A stretch of DNA of 64,000 nucleotides from Leptobrachium leishanense (Eukaryota > Chordata > Amphibia > Anura > Megophryidae). The position numbers were made by a program, and so were the translations under genes. Positions 34,955 to 46,325 of the stretch are shown piece after piece. How positions within the stretch are numbered: position 1 is the stretch's first letter; every line of letters starts with the position of its first letter. The notes beneath the pieces were generated by a model. It saw nothing but the letters and a program-made list of their open reading frames with translations. It had not been told where the DNA came from and did not search any database. The stretch is from NCBI GenBank assembly GCA_009667805.1, contig CM019072.1, forward strand, positions 37,565,519 through 37,629,518, written 5' to 3'.

Positions 34955-36630
34955 CTCCTTGCAAGTGTAACATAGGTAAGTGGCAATTTCTAAAATACTT
35001 ACTATACCAAACTGAATTTATTAATTCTTATCATTCAAGACTGTGTTTAATAATGCTTACTTGAAAAAAAAAAAAAAACACTAGAATGATTCTTTGAATA
35101 CAAATTGACCAAGTACACAGCGAGTCCATCAAGGCCATTCTTTGCCCCCATAACGGATCGCAACATTTGGGTAAGTGGGACAGAACATATTTGAAGCATC
35201 ACCTGCATGTATGGAGTCCACCTCACACGGAGTTCTTCTCGAGGTGTGTATTTATACATGAATTGAAAGCTCATTCAATGAATTGGTTCCAAACATTTTT
35301 ACCTGACGCCTGGGAGTTCCTGATAGTGTTCCCTGTGATACACTGTATCCTTACTCAAGCTAATATTTGTCTTTCTTTACAGCATTGACACTGGGCTCTG
35401 CATTAAGTTTAGAATCACCACAAATGAGGTTTGGAGGTCCTGTTTGTTCAGGTTTATAATCTAAAATCAACTCAGTCCCCAAGGACATAGTTACACATAA
35501 ACTCAGCACCAGGAGAGCACATGATACATTGGTTTACACTGAGTTATAGATGGTTTACCCGGTACATCCAAATACGAAGATTGGTAAATCCATGGGACGA
35601 GGTAGCAATTTGCTCCTAGAAACGTACCTTTGGTGGAAGGTCTGGGTTATAGCACCGAAATCTACTTACAAAACTATAGGCAATATTCCAAAGCTGGTGC
35701 TAACTAAACTAGAGCTGAGGTCAATTTAACAAGTCCATGGACTAAAACGGCTCTGGTAAATGTGCAACAGCACTGGTTAAATTAGCACCAGGTTTGGAAT
35801 ACGGTCCTAAGCCTGACTCCTACAAATATGTAGGACAATATTCCAATGTTGACGCTAACATTGAGACGGCAAGCAGGATTATGTGCGCTTGCAGATTTTC
35901 CCCTACCGTCTCCATGTTATTCGCAGCTCCGATCCTTCACAGCTTCTGAGACCAAACACTAACATGATTGGTCCATGAGATAGCTATGTCGGCACGCTCC
36001 CTGCGTTTCGATGTCAATAGTAACCGAGTGGTAACTGGCAGTAGGGAAGTTCAAATTTCCTGGCTACTGGTGACACTGGACGGAAACTCCTCCACTTCAC
36101 CCAGCTTTTTAGGCAAAAAGGGGGGGCACTGCACACACACTATTTTAAAAAATATAAAGTGGTCAGGATGACTACAGTCAGTGTTCCTTTAACTATGTAA
36201 TTAATAAATGCTCCTTGTGCGTGCACACACCCAAGTGAAATCTGCCGAGCACAATGGTGTACTGATGCAAACACACCTTTTGCGGTGTTTGTGTCACAAC
36301 AAAAGAGAACAATAAAGAACCGAGGCCTAGCAAAACACTAAACTTTAGAGCTGTAGTTGCTTCAGGCTACTTTATTCATATGAAAAGAAAGAAAGGGATA
36401 AAAGGACCTAAGCATGATACCAAACCTTTGGCAATTTAGCTGCTGCAGGCCATTCTACCCACAGGAAAGCAGGATTTAGGCCTCATACCTAAAACATCGG
36501 GGCATTAGCTGCTGTAAACTGTGTTATCTGTAATCCTACAGCCATTAGAGTTTGTAACAGCAGCTACCGTGACAGAAAAAAAAGAAAGTAAGCCTTCGAC
36601 AAGCTGATATTGGAGCAGCTTTATCATCCA
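34955..36630. other. Mostly unique, no gene seen
   Basis: Contains a weak duplication (GGCAATATTCCAAAGCTGGTG near 35670; GGACAATATTCCAATGTTGACG near 35832) and a 35980-36180 block like the unclassified repeat at 17205. No gene is supported. Confidence 0.45.
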
Positions 36631-36639
36631 CTTGTTGAA

Positions 36640-37260
36640 ATATTTCTCCTTAAGGCAGTCACAAATAAACATGGCGGCCATTATGGCATCGCTAGCAAAA
36701 CAAAGCCCGGGGAGCCCATTTTTTCCCTGTGATTTTATTAATGTAAATAAGAGGTTTGAATATATTAATATGTTTTATATTGGCAGTGTATTTGTGTCAT
36801 ATTTATTTTACATTAAAAATAGCAGGGGTGCTGTGAGATTCATATTAACATATTTAATCTGAGAAGATCCTAGGAGCTTGTTTATTCAAGCCAAAGGCAA
36901 GTGCCTTCTTTACGAAGTGCGAATTTTCCTCACGGATCTCTTTCCTTGCGATATTATCCGACCTCTGAAAAGCTTTCCACAGGGATTAATTTATTCGGTA
37001 TACAGAGGTAAAGAATCTGTGTTTATTGGGCTTGGTTTCACACTTGCTATTTCTTATATGCATTTCCGTAGAAGCTCTGGATTTTGCAGATTAAACCTAT
37101 AGGTTTAAAATGGACGCATGACGCACAATTAAAAGCAAATAAAAGGTTTTATGTACTCGGTAACTAACTAGTGAAACGCATCTCTAAGCAACGGATGGAT
37201 GCAGGGCAGTTTATTGTGGCTAATAAAATGCTCCTTCTAGACTTTTAATTGTGCAATTAA
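36640..37260. promoter_or_regulatory. Candidate conserved non-coding element
   Basis: Long AT-rich stretch free of recognisable repeats, with ATTTTATTAATGTAAATAAG, TTTATTGTGGCTAATAAAAT and TTTTAATTGTGCAATTAATG, the kind of homeodomain/POU/Fox-like words common in developmental enhancers. Plus-strand frames of 74-76 residues exist but have no domain. Coding is not excluded. Confidence 0.25.
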
Positions 37261-37796
37261 TGATATATTTTAATACGATATGCAGTAAACCGCATATTTT
37301 TTATAGGCCAGTCGTGGCCCGTCTTGACACACCAGGTCAATATGGACCAAAGTCCCATGATGCTAACTAGATGAGCATTATTGAGGTATTTTAACACATT
37401 TTTCCCATTTAACGTGTGACAAGAAAATATGAGAATAAAACACAATGGAAAAATGAAATTCCTGGAAACCTTCGGGATTAAATAAATTTTAAGTATTACA
37501 ACCCTAATCCACTCATACTATAGGTGAATATCTATCATTTATAGGTAAATGTCGGAGCAAACATCTCTTGGGTTTTCCACATGATCATACTTTAAATTAA
37601 TTATTGTCAATATCCCACAGCTAATGCGGTCATGTAATTATTTCCATAGATTACCTGTCACCTAAAAATCAATAGGTTACGTGAATTTGTGATAGGACGG
37701 GGGTTTCAGTAGCTGATGTGTGCCGGTATTATAGCATTTTAATACTAGAGATATTTTTTGTATAAATATATACAGTTCAGTCTGGCAGAAGGATTA
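37261..37796. other. No gene seen
   Basis: AT-rich unique sequence. Confidence 0.5.
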
Positions 37797-37799
37797 TAT

Positions 37800-38140
37800 G
37801 CCGGGGTCAGACGAGCGCACTATGTGCGCCTCTGCTGACATGCCTCCCAGCATTCGTCGCAGCGCTGCGACGCTTCGACGCCAGATACACGCTGTAGCGC
37901 ACGCACAAATTGCGCGGTGCAAACGGACATGCAGAAAGTCTCCCTGTCGAAATGCTAGACGCGCGTTGGACGGGGTTGCAAGGTGCGATCCTCCATAGAG
38001 GATCCATAGAGGATCGAGCCTTGCAGCGCTAAACACACTAACTGCGCTCAGTGAGGTGGCCAGACGGGTGTCAGAGTGGAAGGACATCCACTCTCACGGA
38101 CGTTCCTTCCGCTCTCGAAGATGCTCCTCTGACTCCAGCC
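37800..38140. mobile_element. Harbinger-like MITE (family H)
   Basis: 341 bp with ends GCCGGGGTCAGACGAGCGC and TGCTCCTCTGACTCCAGCC. TTA follows at 38141-38143, and the left flank TAT is altered. The interior (CTGCGCTCAGTGAGGTGGCC, GACGTTCCTTCCGCTCTC) matches 5586 in the same orientation. Confidence 0.8.
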
Positions 38141-38559
38141 TTAGCAATTTAAACTATTTACATTTTCTGCCTACAGGCATGCAATGCAATACATTCTGCA
38201 ATGTCCATGACCCTGCACATCTCACTCATGAACCCAATCTTCCTGGTTAACTGTTGAGGCGAGTTTCTGTGTTGTGTGCAATGCTGAGGAAGAAGCAGAT
38301 GGTTTGAGAGCAGGTTACCGAGGGAAAGAGGAAGATTAACAATGCTGTCTAACAGGAGAAAACTTCAGCACAACTTAAGTTGAATGAAAACTCACACAGA
38401 ATACCAATCAATTTTTGTTTTCATGGTATATACTCAGTGCATTAGAAAAAGGTTGGCACTAGGATTGGCTGAGAAACGTCAGCCACTTCACATTGCAAAT
38501 ACAGTCATATTTGCTTCAATGAAGAACATTCTATTATAATGTTCCTATAATGTGTTAAC
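38141..38559. other. No gene seen
   Basis: Unique-looking sequence. Confidence 0.5.
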
Positions 38560-38960
38560 TCCGCCAGTCATCTTGTTAAGGGCAAAATAATGCCCGGCAC
38601 GCTGGCTGAAGTGTTTAAAATACACAACTTTTATTCCATAAAACTATCTTTCTCTATCATTGATATGCGTAGATCCTTTTGCTTGGGCTACAAACAAATT
38701 GGAAGCAGAGAGCCAGACTACAGTCTTGAATAAAATCAGGCCGCAAATGTAACTACAGAGCAAGTAATTAGGTCTCCTGTCTGTTAGCACAAGTCCTGCA
38801 CAATGGGGCATTGTCTGCAGAAAAGAAGTCTGGAAGATTTAGCAGCTAAGACATAAACAGCTCTGTGTGTCGCTCATCTCCCCAAGTGCTCTATGTGGGT
38901 TCAGTGCCAGGGACCCGATTTCAGACTCACTATATCACATCACCTTGAAAATGACATGAT
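38560..38960. promoter_or_regulatory. Candidate conserved non-coding element
   Basis: Non-repetitive block with mixed base composition and words such as TATCATTGATATGCG and GAGCAAGTAATTAGG. No ends of a mobile element are visible. Purely a candidate for cross-species alignment. Confidence 0.18.
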
Positions 38961-39135
38961 CAATTCTTTGCCCTCATTGTTCATAGACCATCCTGTTCGA
39001 AAGAATAAGAAGGTCTGTAGATAAAAGCTGGAAGTGCCAACACCCAAAGGGTCTTCTGTCATTTTGAGCTGAATGCCAGTCTTCATTATTTGTGATTTTC
39101 ACTAAAAGAGTCACAAAACAGGAGATATTTGTGTT

Positions 39136-39546
39136 ATAGGGACACACCACACAGCGTGACCACTCAATGCAGAGTGGTTACACTGCTGTGAACTCCCGGC
39201 GCCCTCTGAAAGTGGGCTCTCTAACACAGCCATCCAAATGTAGGGGCTAAGTCCTGCCCAGAACCGCAGTTCAGGGATCCCACAGTTCAGGTTTCAAGGC
39301 TTGGAGACCTTTGGGAACTAGCCTTATCCAATAGTATCAAAACCTTCCTGCATTGAGAACCACTGGATTGGCTGGAATGCTCAGTCACATGAGAAGCATA
39401 TCATATTCTGCACAGGTCAGAGAGAGACCAGCAGTGGATTTAGGTGAGTTTTTAAGGTTTGTAACAGGTGGGTGCTGGTCAGGAGGGGTTAATGTATAAC
39501 ACCCTCTTTCCTACCGCCTTATGTTTTAACCCTATAGTATCACTTT
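39136..39546. mobile_element. TATAGGGACAC-type non-autonomous element
   Basis: Left TATAGGGACACACC and right CCCTATAGTATCACTTTAA form weak inverted ends, with the left outermost bases apparently lost. The interior shares AGTGGATTTAGGTGAG and GAGGGGTTAATG with 23000-23080. Non-coding. Confidence 0.5.
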
Positions 39547-40083
39547 AATATTTTCTGTATATTGATTTTTATATTGAACACACCTACCATGCTATCTTCT
39601 CATATAATAGATTACAGATATATGTAAATAGGGCGCTCTTACAGTTATTTTAATACTTTATTTCAAGACTAAAGGTTTGGCTTGGCACTGGGCTTTTTAG
39701 TTAGGCCGAAATGTTGATCTTAGAATAGTGTATTAGTTGTCAAAGGAGACCTCAGCACCCAGGCAACAAATGTTCATTGCTTTCAAAGGAAAGATGCCAA
39801 AATAATACAAACGTTATTGTGATCAGGGGGGCCCATCAGCTCCGGTATCGGACTCTAGGAGTCCGAATCCGGAGCTGTCCTGGCTTCCTGGTGCCCTGGG
39901 CGGCCCTACAGCAGTGTACGAAGCACGCTGCTTTGGTGCCGCCCTCCAGTCACGTGTGTGATGCGTGTGACGCACTCGTCACACACAGCGACTGGCGCAG
40001 GAAGAAGACAGCAGACGAGAAGGCAGTGGAAGAGCAGTGAGTATGGTGCTGCCTGTCTAAGTCCAGCCTCGGCCCCAGCCAAA
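39547..40083. other. No gene seen
   Basis: Includes a Penelope-like scrap GGCCGAAATGTTGATC at about 39705, a GC-rich stretch at 39826-40070, and no supported gene. Confidence 0.4.
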
Positions 40084-40326
40084 TCCCAGCAGGGACCAGA
40101 CCCCAGGCAAACACCAGACACCAGGCAAACACCAGACCCCAGGAACACACCAGGCCCCAGACAAGACCCAGGGCCCAAGACCCAAGGCCAGGGCCCAGAC
40201 ACAAGACCCAGACCCAGGGCCTAGACCCAAGACCCTGACCCCAGACCCAAGGCCCAGACCCCAAGACCCAGGATCCAGACCCAAGGCCCAAGACCCAGAC
40301 GCAAGACCCAGGGCCTAGACCCAAGC
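40084..40326. repeat. C-rich GACCCA/AAGACCC minisatellite
   Basis: Starts with about three 18-bp units (CCAGACACCAGGCAAACA type), then turns into irregular 6-7-bp GACCCA and AAGACCC words. Minus-strand frames through it give Gly/Leu/Val/Trp-rich artefacts. Confidence 0.88.
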
Positions 40327-40339
40327 AGATTAAAGTAGT

Positions 40340-40423
40340 TGGATCTGTATGTGCGTTATAATTAAATCGATTAAAAAAAAATTGATTAATCTAACACGAA
40401 AATTTTAATCAGTACCAGCCCTA
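40340..40423 (-). mobile_element. Possible hAT end (TAGGGCTGGTACTGATT type)
   Basis: The minus strand begins TAGGGCTGGTACTGATTAAA and continues with TTAATC words, a pattern seen at hAT termini. The other end was not found. Confidence 0.35.
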
Positions 40424-40711
40424 ATATTTATACATATATGCACAGCACACTCACAACCCAAGAAGATCTAGGGAATAGCGACCAGGCGACTGGATTTGTC
40501 TAGCCCTGACAGAAGCCATATTTTCATGGACTATTTCAGATGGGGGCACTGAGACTTTGGTGCCCCACAATATGCATATTTAAGGTGCTGAAGGAGAGAA
40601 ATAAGTTGCTTAATCAACAAAACTCGCCCGTGAATCCTCTACGCGTGCCGTTCATTTTGAACTCTAGCTAATAAGAAAGTTTTGGCTACATCTTGTGAGG
40701 TTTCCACATGC
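40424..40711. other. No gene seen
   Basis: Unique-looking sequence. Confidence 0.5.
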
Positions 40712-40810
40712 CAGGGATCAGCAACCTTGGCCCTCCAGATGTTTTGGTGGAACTACATCTCCCAAGATGTTGTTCTAATACATCTGGAGGTTCAAGGTTG
40801 TTAACCCCTT
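40712..40810. mobile_element. hAT-like MITE, degenerate
   Basis: CAGGGATCAGCAACCTTGGC at one end and CAAGGTTGTTAACCCCTT at the other, with inner CTCCAGATGTTTTGG against CATCTGGAGG, the same plan as 31995-32130. Confidence 0.7.
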
Positions 40811-41054
40811 TCCTATGCTGTCAGCCACAACAACGTTGAAAAGTGCAACTTGCAAGTGACAGCGGAGTTGCACTTGTTAACGCTTAGGTAATCATGCGTT
40901 TTGATTTCTTACCTGCAGCATATGAATTCTGCATGTTGGAAAGCAGCATTTTTCTCAGTTACATCATCATCATAACGAATATGTAAATTATACAGACATA
41001 CAAAATGTTCAGTTTCACAAACACCCCAATCACCAAAAAATCTTCACAGCCTAA

Positions 41055-41410
41055 GGCCCTGTTCACACTGTGCGATTTATCGCATGGATTTTGCCGCGAC
41101 GTCGCAGCAAAATCCGCACGACTTCGCACTATGTAGCTTCTCCAATGCATTTCAATGGAGCTGTTCACATCTTGCCGCGCGATGTCGCGCGACGCCGCAT
41201 GTCGCGCGTCGCAGAAGCATGTCGCTGGTACATGACCCTTTTTTTGCGATTTGCTATCTGCGATTTTGAGATTTGTATTGGTGGTGCTTTGCAAAAATCA
41301 CACAAAACAGCGATGTCGCGCGAAGTTGTGCGACATTATCGCACCATGTCGCGAATATGAAAATCGTGCGGAAAGTCGCGCGACTTTCAAATCGCAGTGT
41401 GAACGGGGCC
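41055..41410. mobile_element. Harbinger-like MITE (family H2 relative)
   Basis: 356 bp with ends GGCCCTGTTCACACTGTGCG and CGCAGTGTGAACGGGGCC after TAA (41052-41054) and before TTA (41411-41413). The interior is built of GTCGCGCGAC-like words. Confidence 0.85.
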
Positions 41411-41657
41411 TTATTCTTCACATACCAAGGTGCTATAACAAAAACAGCCCCATAAACCACTTTAAAAACGAGCGTATTCACTGGGTTTTATTCTATCAGG
41501 GTTATTCAAAGAGAATCGAAAACTCACCGCACGTTCGGTAACTTTTCGTTCTTTTCAATTTGGTGCGATTTGGCGATCACATTTCGGCGACCCTGCGGTG
41601 TATTCAGCAAGCACCACAGGGCCACCGTAATGCAGGGAAAAGTCACCGCAAAACCAT

Positions 41658-42561
41658 CTACACCTCCTCCCTGGGCAAAATCATCAACAGCTTTGGCTTC
41701 AATTACCACCTCTACACTGATGACACTCAGATCTACCTCTCTACCCCTGATCTCTCTCCCCCTGTCCTTTCAAAAGTCAGTGACTGTTTATCTGGCATCT
41801 CCTCCTGGATGGCCTCCCACCACCTAAAGATCAACATGTCAAAGACTGAACTCCTACTTATTCTTCCCTCCAATGCCTCCCCACCTCCTGACTTCTCTAT
41901 CACGGTGGAGGGTATCACCATTTCCCCATCAAACCAAGTTCGCTGTCTTGGAGTTACACTTGACTCTGCTCTTTCCTTCATCCCCCACATCCAGTCTCTT
42001 TCCACCTCCTGCCGATACCAACTGCATAATATTTCCAGAACTCGGCCATTTCTTACCGCTGTCACCACAAAACAACTCATACACGCCCTGGTAATTTCCC
42101 GACTCGACTATTGCAATAATCTCTTATCTGGCCTCCCTCTGTCCCGCCTCTCCCCCCTACAATCCATCCTGAACGCCTCCGCCAGGCTAATTCACCTCAC
42201 CCGCCGCTCTGTCTCTGCCGCTCCCCTCTGCGAGTCCCTTCACTGGCTCCCCATCCACTGCAGAATTAAGTTCAAAATCCTTATCCTTACCTACAAAACC
42301 CTCACTAACTCAGCTCCCCACTACCTGTCCTCACTAATCACCAAATACACCCCAGCCCGCTCCCTAAGGTCAAACAGTGACCTGCGCCTAGCTTCTCCCC
42401 GCATCACCTCTTCCCATGATAGACTGCAGGATTTCTCACGCGCAGCCCCCACTCTCTGGAACGCTCTCCCTCGTACTGTCAGACTTTCCCCTAACTTCTC
42501 TTCCTTCAAACGCTCCCTGAAAACGTTCCTATTTAGGGAAGCCTACCACCCAACTCACTGA
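41658..42561 (+). pseudogene. L2-type reverse transcriptase, C-terminal half
   Basis: About 300 uninterrupted residues from the LINE join to TGA at 42559-42561. The segment [15 protein letters not shown] contains the palm motif (F/Y)xDD as TDD in place of the usual [30 protein letters not shown], then [30 protein letters not shown] and [13 protein letters not shown] follow in L2/CR1 order. Endonuclease and fingers are absent (full proteins are near 900-1000 residues). The frame is open to its natural end, so the copy is relatively young despite truncation. Confidence 0.9.
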
Positions 42562-42567
42562 CGCAAC

Positions 42568-43997
42568 TAGGGTTGCACCGATACCGATACTAGTATCGAT
42601 ATCGGTGCCGATACCGGGTACTGCAGGAGTACTTGGTACTCGTGCAGTACCCCCGATATTTTTTTCCGATACCGGAAGCCGGCATTGAGCCGGCTTGCCG
42701 GTATCCGAGGGGCTGCGGCGGCTGTCCGAATGCTCTATCGGCATTCGGACAGGCCCTGCAGCTCCTCTCCTAACTTGGTTTATACTTACCTTCCTTCCTT
42801 CAGCGACGCCGTGAAAGTCTTCAGGCGCGCGCGCTCCTTGGAAGGTCCCCAGCCGTGACCATGTGATCGAGGCTGGGGTCCTTCCAACGAGCGCACGCGC
42901 GGAAACTTTCCCGGCGTCGCTGAAGGAAGGTGGTAAGTATAAACAAAGTGAGCAGCTGCAGGGCCTGTCTGAATGCAGATACAGCATTCAGACAGGCCCT
43001 GCAGCTGCTCTCCGCTCATACTTACCTTCCTTCAGCGACGCCGGGAAAGTTTCCCCGCGTGCGCTCGTTGGAAGGACCCCAGCCTCGATCACATGGTCCC
43101 ACGTGGTCGCGGTTGGGGACCTTCCAAGGAGCGCGCGCGCGCGCGAAGACTTTCCCGGCGGCGCTGAAGGAAGGTAAGTATGAGCGGAGAGTGGGGGGCA
43201 CATCCATGAGCAGGGGGGCATTATCCATGAGCAGGGGGGAATTATCCATGAGCAGGGGGGCATTATCCATGAGCAGGGGGGCACATCCATGAGCAGGGGG
43301 CATTATCCATGAGCAGGGGGCATTATCCATGAGCAGGGGGCATTATCCATGAGCAGGGGGGCACATCCATGAGCAGGGGGGCATTATCCATGAGCAGGGG
43401 GGCATTATCCATGAGCAGGGGGCATTATCCATGAGCAGGGGGGCATTATCCATGAGCAGGGGGGCACATCCATGAGCAGGGGGCATTATCCATGAGCAGG
43501 GGGGCATTATCCATGAGCAGGGGGGCATTATCCATGAGCAGGGGGGCAGTATCCAGGAGCTGGGGGGCAGGATATCCATGAGCAGGGGGGCAGGATATCC
43601 ATGAGCTGGGGGGCAATTATCCATGAGCTGGGGGGCAATTATCCATGAGCTGGGGGGCAATTATCCATGAGCTGGGGGGCAGGATATCCATGAGCAGGGG
43701 GGCAGGATATCCATGAGCTGGGGGGCAATTATCCATGAGCTGGGGGGCAATTATCCATGAGCTGGGGGGCAATTATCCATGAGCTGGGGGGCAGGATATC
43801 CATGAGCTGGGGGGGCAGGATATCCATGAGCTGGGGCAATATCCATGAGACCTGGGGGCTTTATAGAAGGTCTGTTCTTCTTGGAAAGCGTCACATGACA
43901 TAAAATAAAAGTATCGGTAATTGGTATCGGTGAGTACTTGAACAAAAGTATCTGTACTCGTACTCGGTCTTAAAAAAGTGGTATCGGTGCATCCCTA
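42568..43997 (+). mobile_element. hAT-type element, copy 1 (1430 bp)
   Basis: Ends TAGGGTTGCACCGATACCG and GTGGTATCGGTGCATCCCTA, flanked by the exact 8-bp duplication GACGCAAC (42560-42567, 43998-44005), diagnostic of hAT transposition. It holds no transposase. Subterminal palindromes (ACCGATACTAGTATCG; GTACTTGGTACTCGTGCAGT) are followed by three large GC-rich hairpins (42700-43190) and a 21-bp minisatellite. Confidence 0.95.
43197..43860 (+). repeat. 21-bp minisatellite inside hAT copy 1
   Basis: About 30 units of ATTATCCATGAGCAGGGGGGC with variants (GCAGGATATCCATGAGCTGG). G-run length varies from 5 to 7. Minus-strand frames read as 7-residue repeats and are artefacts. Confidence 0.9.
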
Positions 43998-44199
43998 GAC
44001 GCAACCATCAATCACTCTCACCTTACAGTCCTCTCCTCCTGTTTCCAACCCCAACCCTCCCAGATTGTGAGTTCCTACGGGAATAGGGCCCTCATCTCCT
44101 CCTGTACTGTTTGTCAAATGTTGTTCAATGTATTGTAACCCTGTCTATACTGTGCTTATTGTACAGCGCTGCGGAATATGCTGGCGCTTTATAAATAAA

Positions 44200-44233
<34 letters not shown>

Positions 44234-44934
44234 CAGGGCGAACGCACAACGCAACTGGCAAAAACATCTGGATTAACCCTGCCGAAGACGCCAGAGAAAT
44301 CCGAGCAGGAGCCGATCAGAGCGCAGAGCAGCCGCCGGAAAAACCCAACACCGCAGACGAATGGAGTGAAAAAAAAAACAGTTTGCTTGAATGTTTGAAA
44401 AGTGAAACGCTGTTTGCAAACAAACTACTGAGCGAAAATGTCTGAAATTTACATATAAGATCCAATGAATGATTGTTACAGAAAAAACAAAAACAGGAAA
44501 AAAAAATGAAACTTTTTTTGCAAAAAAATCCCGAAAAATGATTAAAAGATCCTAAAAAATCTATAAATAAAGAGACTTTTTACTGCAGAATATTATAATA
44601 AACGGTTTATTAGACATTGAATTAAAACGGGAATATTTTTAACATTGAAGCCTATGGGATTCGCCTGAATAAACCTGTCGAATGAAGCAACCGATTGGCA
44701 GGGCATTTCGGCAACTTTTCACTGCTGGTTTTTGTTCTCTGAATAGAAGAAGCTATGGGGATTTCACTGTCACCGAACAGGCACCGTATGTGCAGGCAAT
44801 TCGCCAACATTTGGCGAATTGCCTGTTCTCTGGATAGCCGAATGGCCAAGAAAGGTAACCGAATGCTGATTTTCAGCATTCGGTTACCCTTCGGCAGCCA
44901 TTCGGATCTCTTTGAATAACCCTGTATGTATTCA

Positions 44935-44995
44935 GGGTTTATATTCACGTATTTCACATGACGACGTTTCAGCTCATATAGGAGCTTTCATCAAG
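44935..44995 (-). ncRNA. Hammerhead-ribozyme-like motif
   Basis: Minus strand: TTGATGA, stem II AGCTC/GAGCT closing a CTATAT loop, GAAAC, then GTCGTC, which fits a 2-bp stem III and GTC cleavage triplet. The first core base is T instead of C (TTGATGA for CTGATGA), which should impair cleavage. Flanks (ATATTCACGTATTTCAC) show no clear stem I. Probably a decayed Penelope-like module. Confidence 0.45.
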
Positions 44996-45000
44996 TAACC

Positions 45001-45660
45001 TTGTCTAACCTAAAGGATTGAAACCTCCTTATTGTACAAACATTGAAGATTTGTCCCATTACATACCTGAAAAGATTGATTGTACATTATTACGCACACA
45101 TATACCCTCACTAATCTTACCTTTTTCTTGAGCTCCCTGAAGTCTGTTCAGCTGATTTGCACCAAATTAGCACCGAGCAGTAGGGGTTGATTCAAATCAA
45201 CAGTTGACTATGGGTGAGTCCTGGAGAAAGGATCCCACATGCTGATCATGACTATACCCAGGGTCAGGTCATGTTTAAGGAGCTACCATAAGGGTTGGAT
45301 CTCAGTAGGCTAAGTGCAAATTGTAAACACAATCCTGTATGTCTATTTATATAAAGGAATCCCACCCAGAACCAAGGGGCTCTGCTAAAAATGTACTGTC
45401 ACAATCTGAATTAAAATGCCCATCTAGAGAGAGAGTCGCTCCGGGATCGAAATTCTCTTTCTCCTCTTGCCGAGTTCTTCATATTTAATATCTTATAGTG
45501 TTTGTTTTAGAGAATGTTTATTTGTGGTTGTGGATGGTGCTATTATTCTGTGCAATTAACTCTTCAACATCAATGACGTTTAGTACATAATGCAGACACC
45601 TAAAATTCCCATAATTCTGCTAAAATATGACCATTTTCATTGAGTAAAATATTTTTTTAA
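45001..45660. other. No gene seen
   Basis: Unique AT-rich sequence with no supported feature. Confidence 0.5.
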
Positions 45661-46130
45661 CCCTTTGCCGCCGTGGGATGTGCCATGGCGTCTTCACAGC
45701 GGGAGGACTTTGAAGACGCAGGGTGTACAGGTATGCCCCGCTGTCTTCAATGGGCTGTCTCGGCACCTCCCTGTAGCCGGCACGCGCCATTGGCTGCAGA
45801 GAGACGGCCTAAACTCAGGACGTCCCCTTGCAGCCAATGACGTGCGTCGGCTGTGGGTTGGGCCAAAATCAGAGGATCGCGCATGCGTACATAACGTGCG
45901 CAAGTCCAGTAGCGGTGTGCAATTTGCGGGTGTATGATACGACAGTAGGAACCCCAAAAGGCAGAAAACTTCAGGGACTTCTGGGTTTGGAAGTCTTTGA
46001 GCCGAAGAGGAGGAGCCGCGCGTGGCAAGGGAGAAAAGGCAAGTAAAATAACCTTAAATAGAAAAAAAACTTAATAATAATTGGGCAGCATCTACCCAAT
46101 TATTTAAGGACAAAAAAGGGAAAAGAGAAT
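45661..46130. other. Unclassified GC-rich repeat
   Basis: Starts CCCTTTGCCGCCGTGGGATG and continues through GTTGGGCCAAAATCAGAGGA. 45960-46130 (CAGGGACTTCTGGGTTTGG, GAGGAGGAGCCGCG) is an inverted relative of 17150-17300. Frames of 70-90 residues are open on both strands but lack motifs. Confidence 0.4.
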
Positions 46131-46225
46131 CCCGTTAGTTAGAAATAATTTCCTTCCTGCGGCATTTGAATTCTACATACCCCTGTATGTAAGTATAAGC
46201 GCAACACTGTATGCCATTCTGTTTT

Positions 46226-46325
46226 AACCCTTTGAGGACCAATGACGTACATGGTACGTCCTGGGAAAAACTCTCATTAAGGACCAAGGATGTACCATGT
46301 ATGTCGTGGTCCTCTAACCCCCCCT
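46226..46325. mobile_element. Fold-back MITE-like repeat
   Basis: TTAACCCTTTGAGGACCAATG, then GTACATGGTACGTCC. AGGACCAAGGATGTACCATG and TGTCGTGGTCCTC form the opposite arm. No target duplication was identified. Confidence 0.55.

Larger units (their letters stand above)
41658..44232 (+). mobile_element. L2-type LINE, 5'-truncated
   Basis: Begins inside the reverse-transcriptase gene and ends with a 3' region (GTACAGCGCTGCGGAATATG, CTGGCGCTTTATAAATAAAG) and an (ATA)n-type tail at 44205-44230. The same 3' sequence occurs on the minus strand at 63436. A hAT element occupies 42568-43997, near the end of the coding region. Confidence 0.88.
41497..44924 (+). mobile_element. Family B element hosting LINE and hAT
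   Basis: Outer halves 41497-41657 and 44233-44924 together equal one B element (compare 27204-28093). Ends are CAGGGTTATTCAAAGAG and CTCTTTGAATAACCCTG, flanked by TAT on both sides (41494-41496, 44925-44927). The break falls after AGGGAAAAGTCACCGCAAAA, and B resumes at GGCGAACGCACAACGC. Confidence 0.9.

Noticed and set aside
39950..40324. Gly/Leu/Trp-rich minus-strand frame of 124 residues
   Set aside because: Derived from the GACCCA-type minisatellite; no start context or domain.
40084..40326. Telomere-like repeat
   Set aside because: Units are GACCCA/AAGACCC with irregular length, not TTAGGG or its complement.
42529..43330. Arg/Gly/Pro-rich frames of 100-152 residues
   Set aside because: They lie in GC-rich transposon hairpins and are mirrored by frames on the opposite strand.
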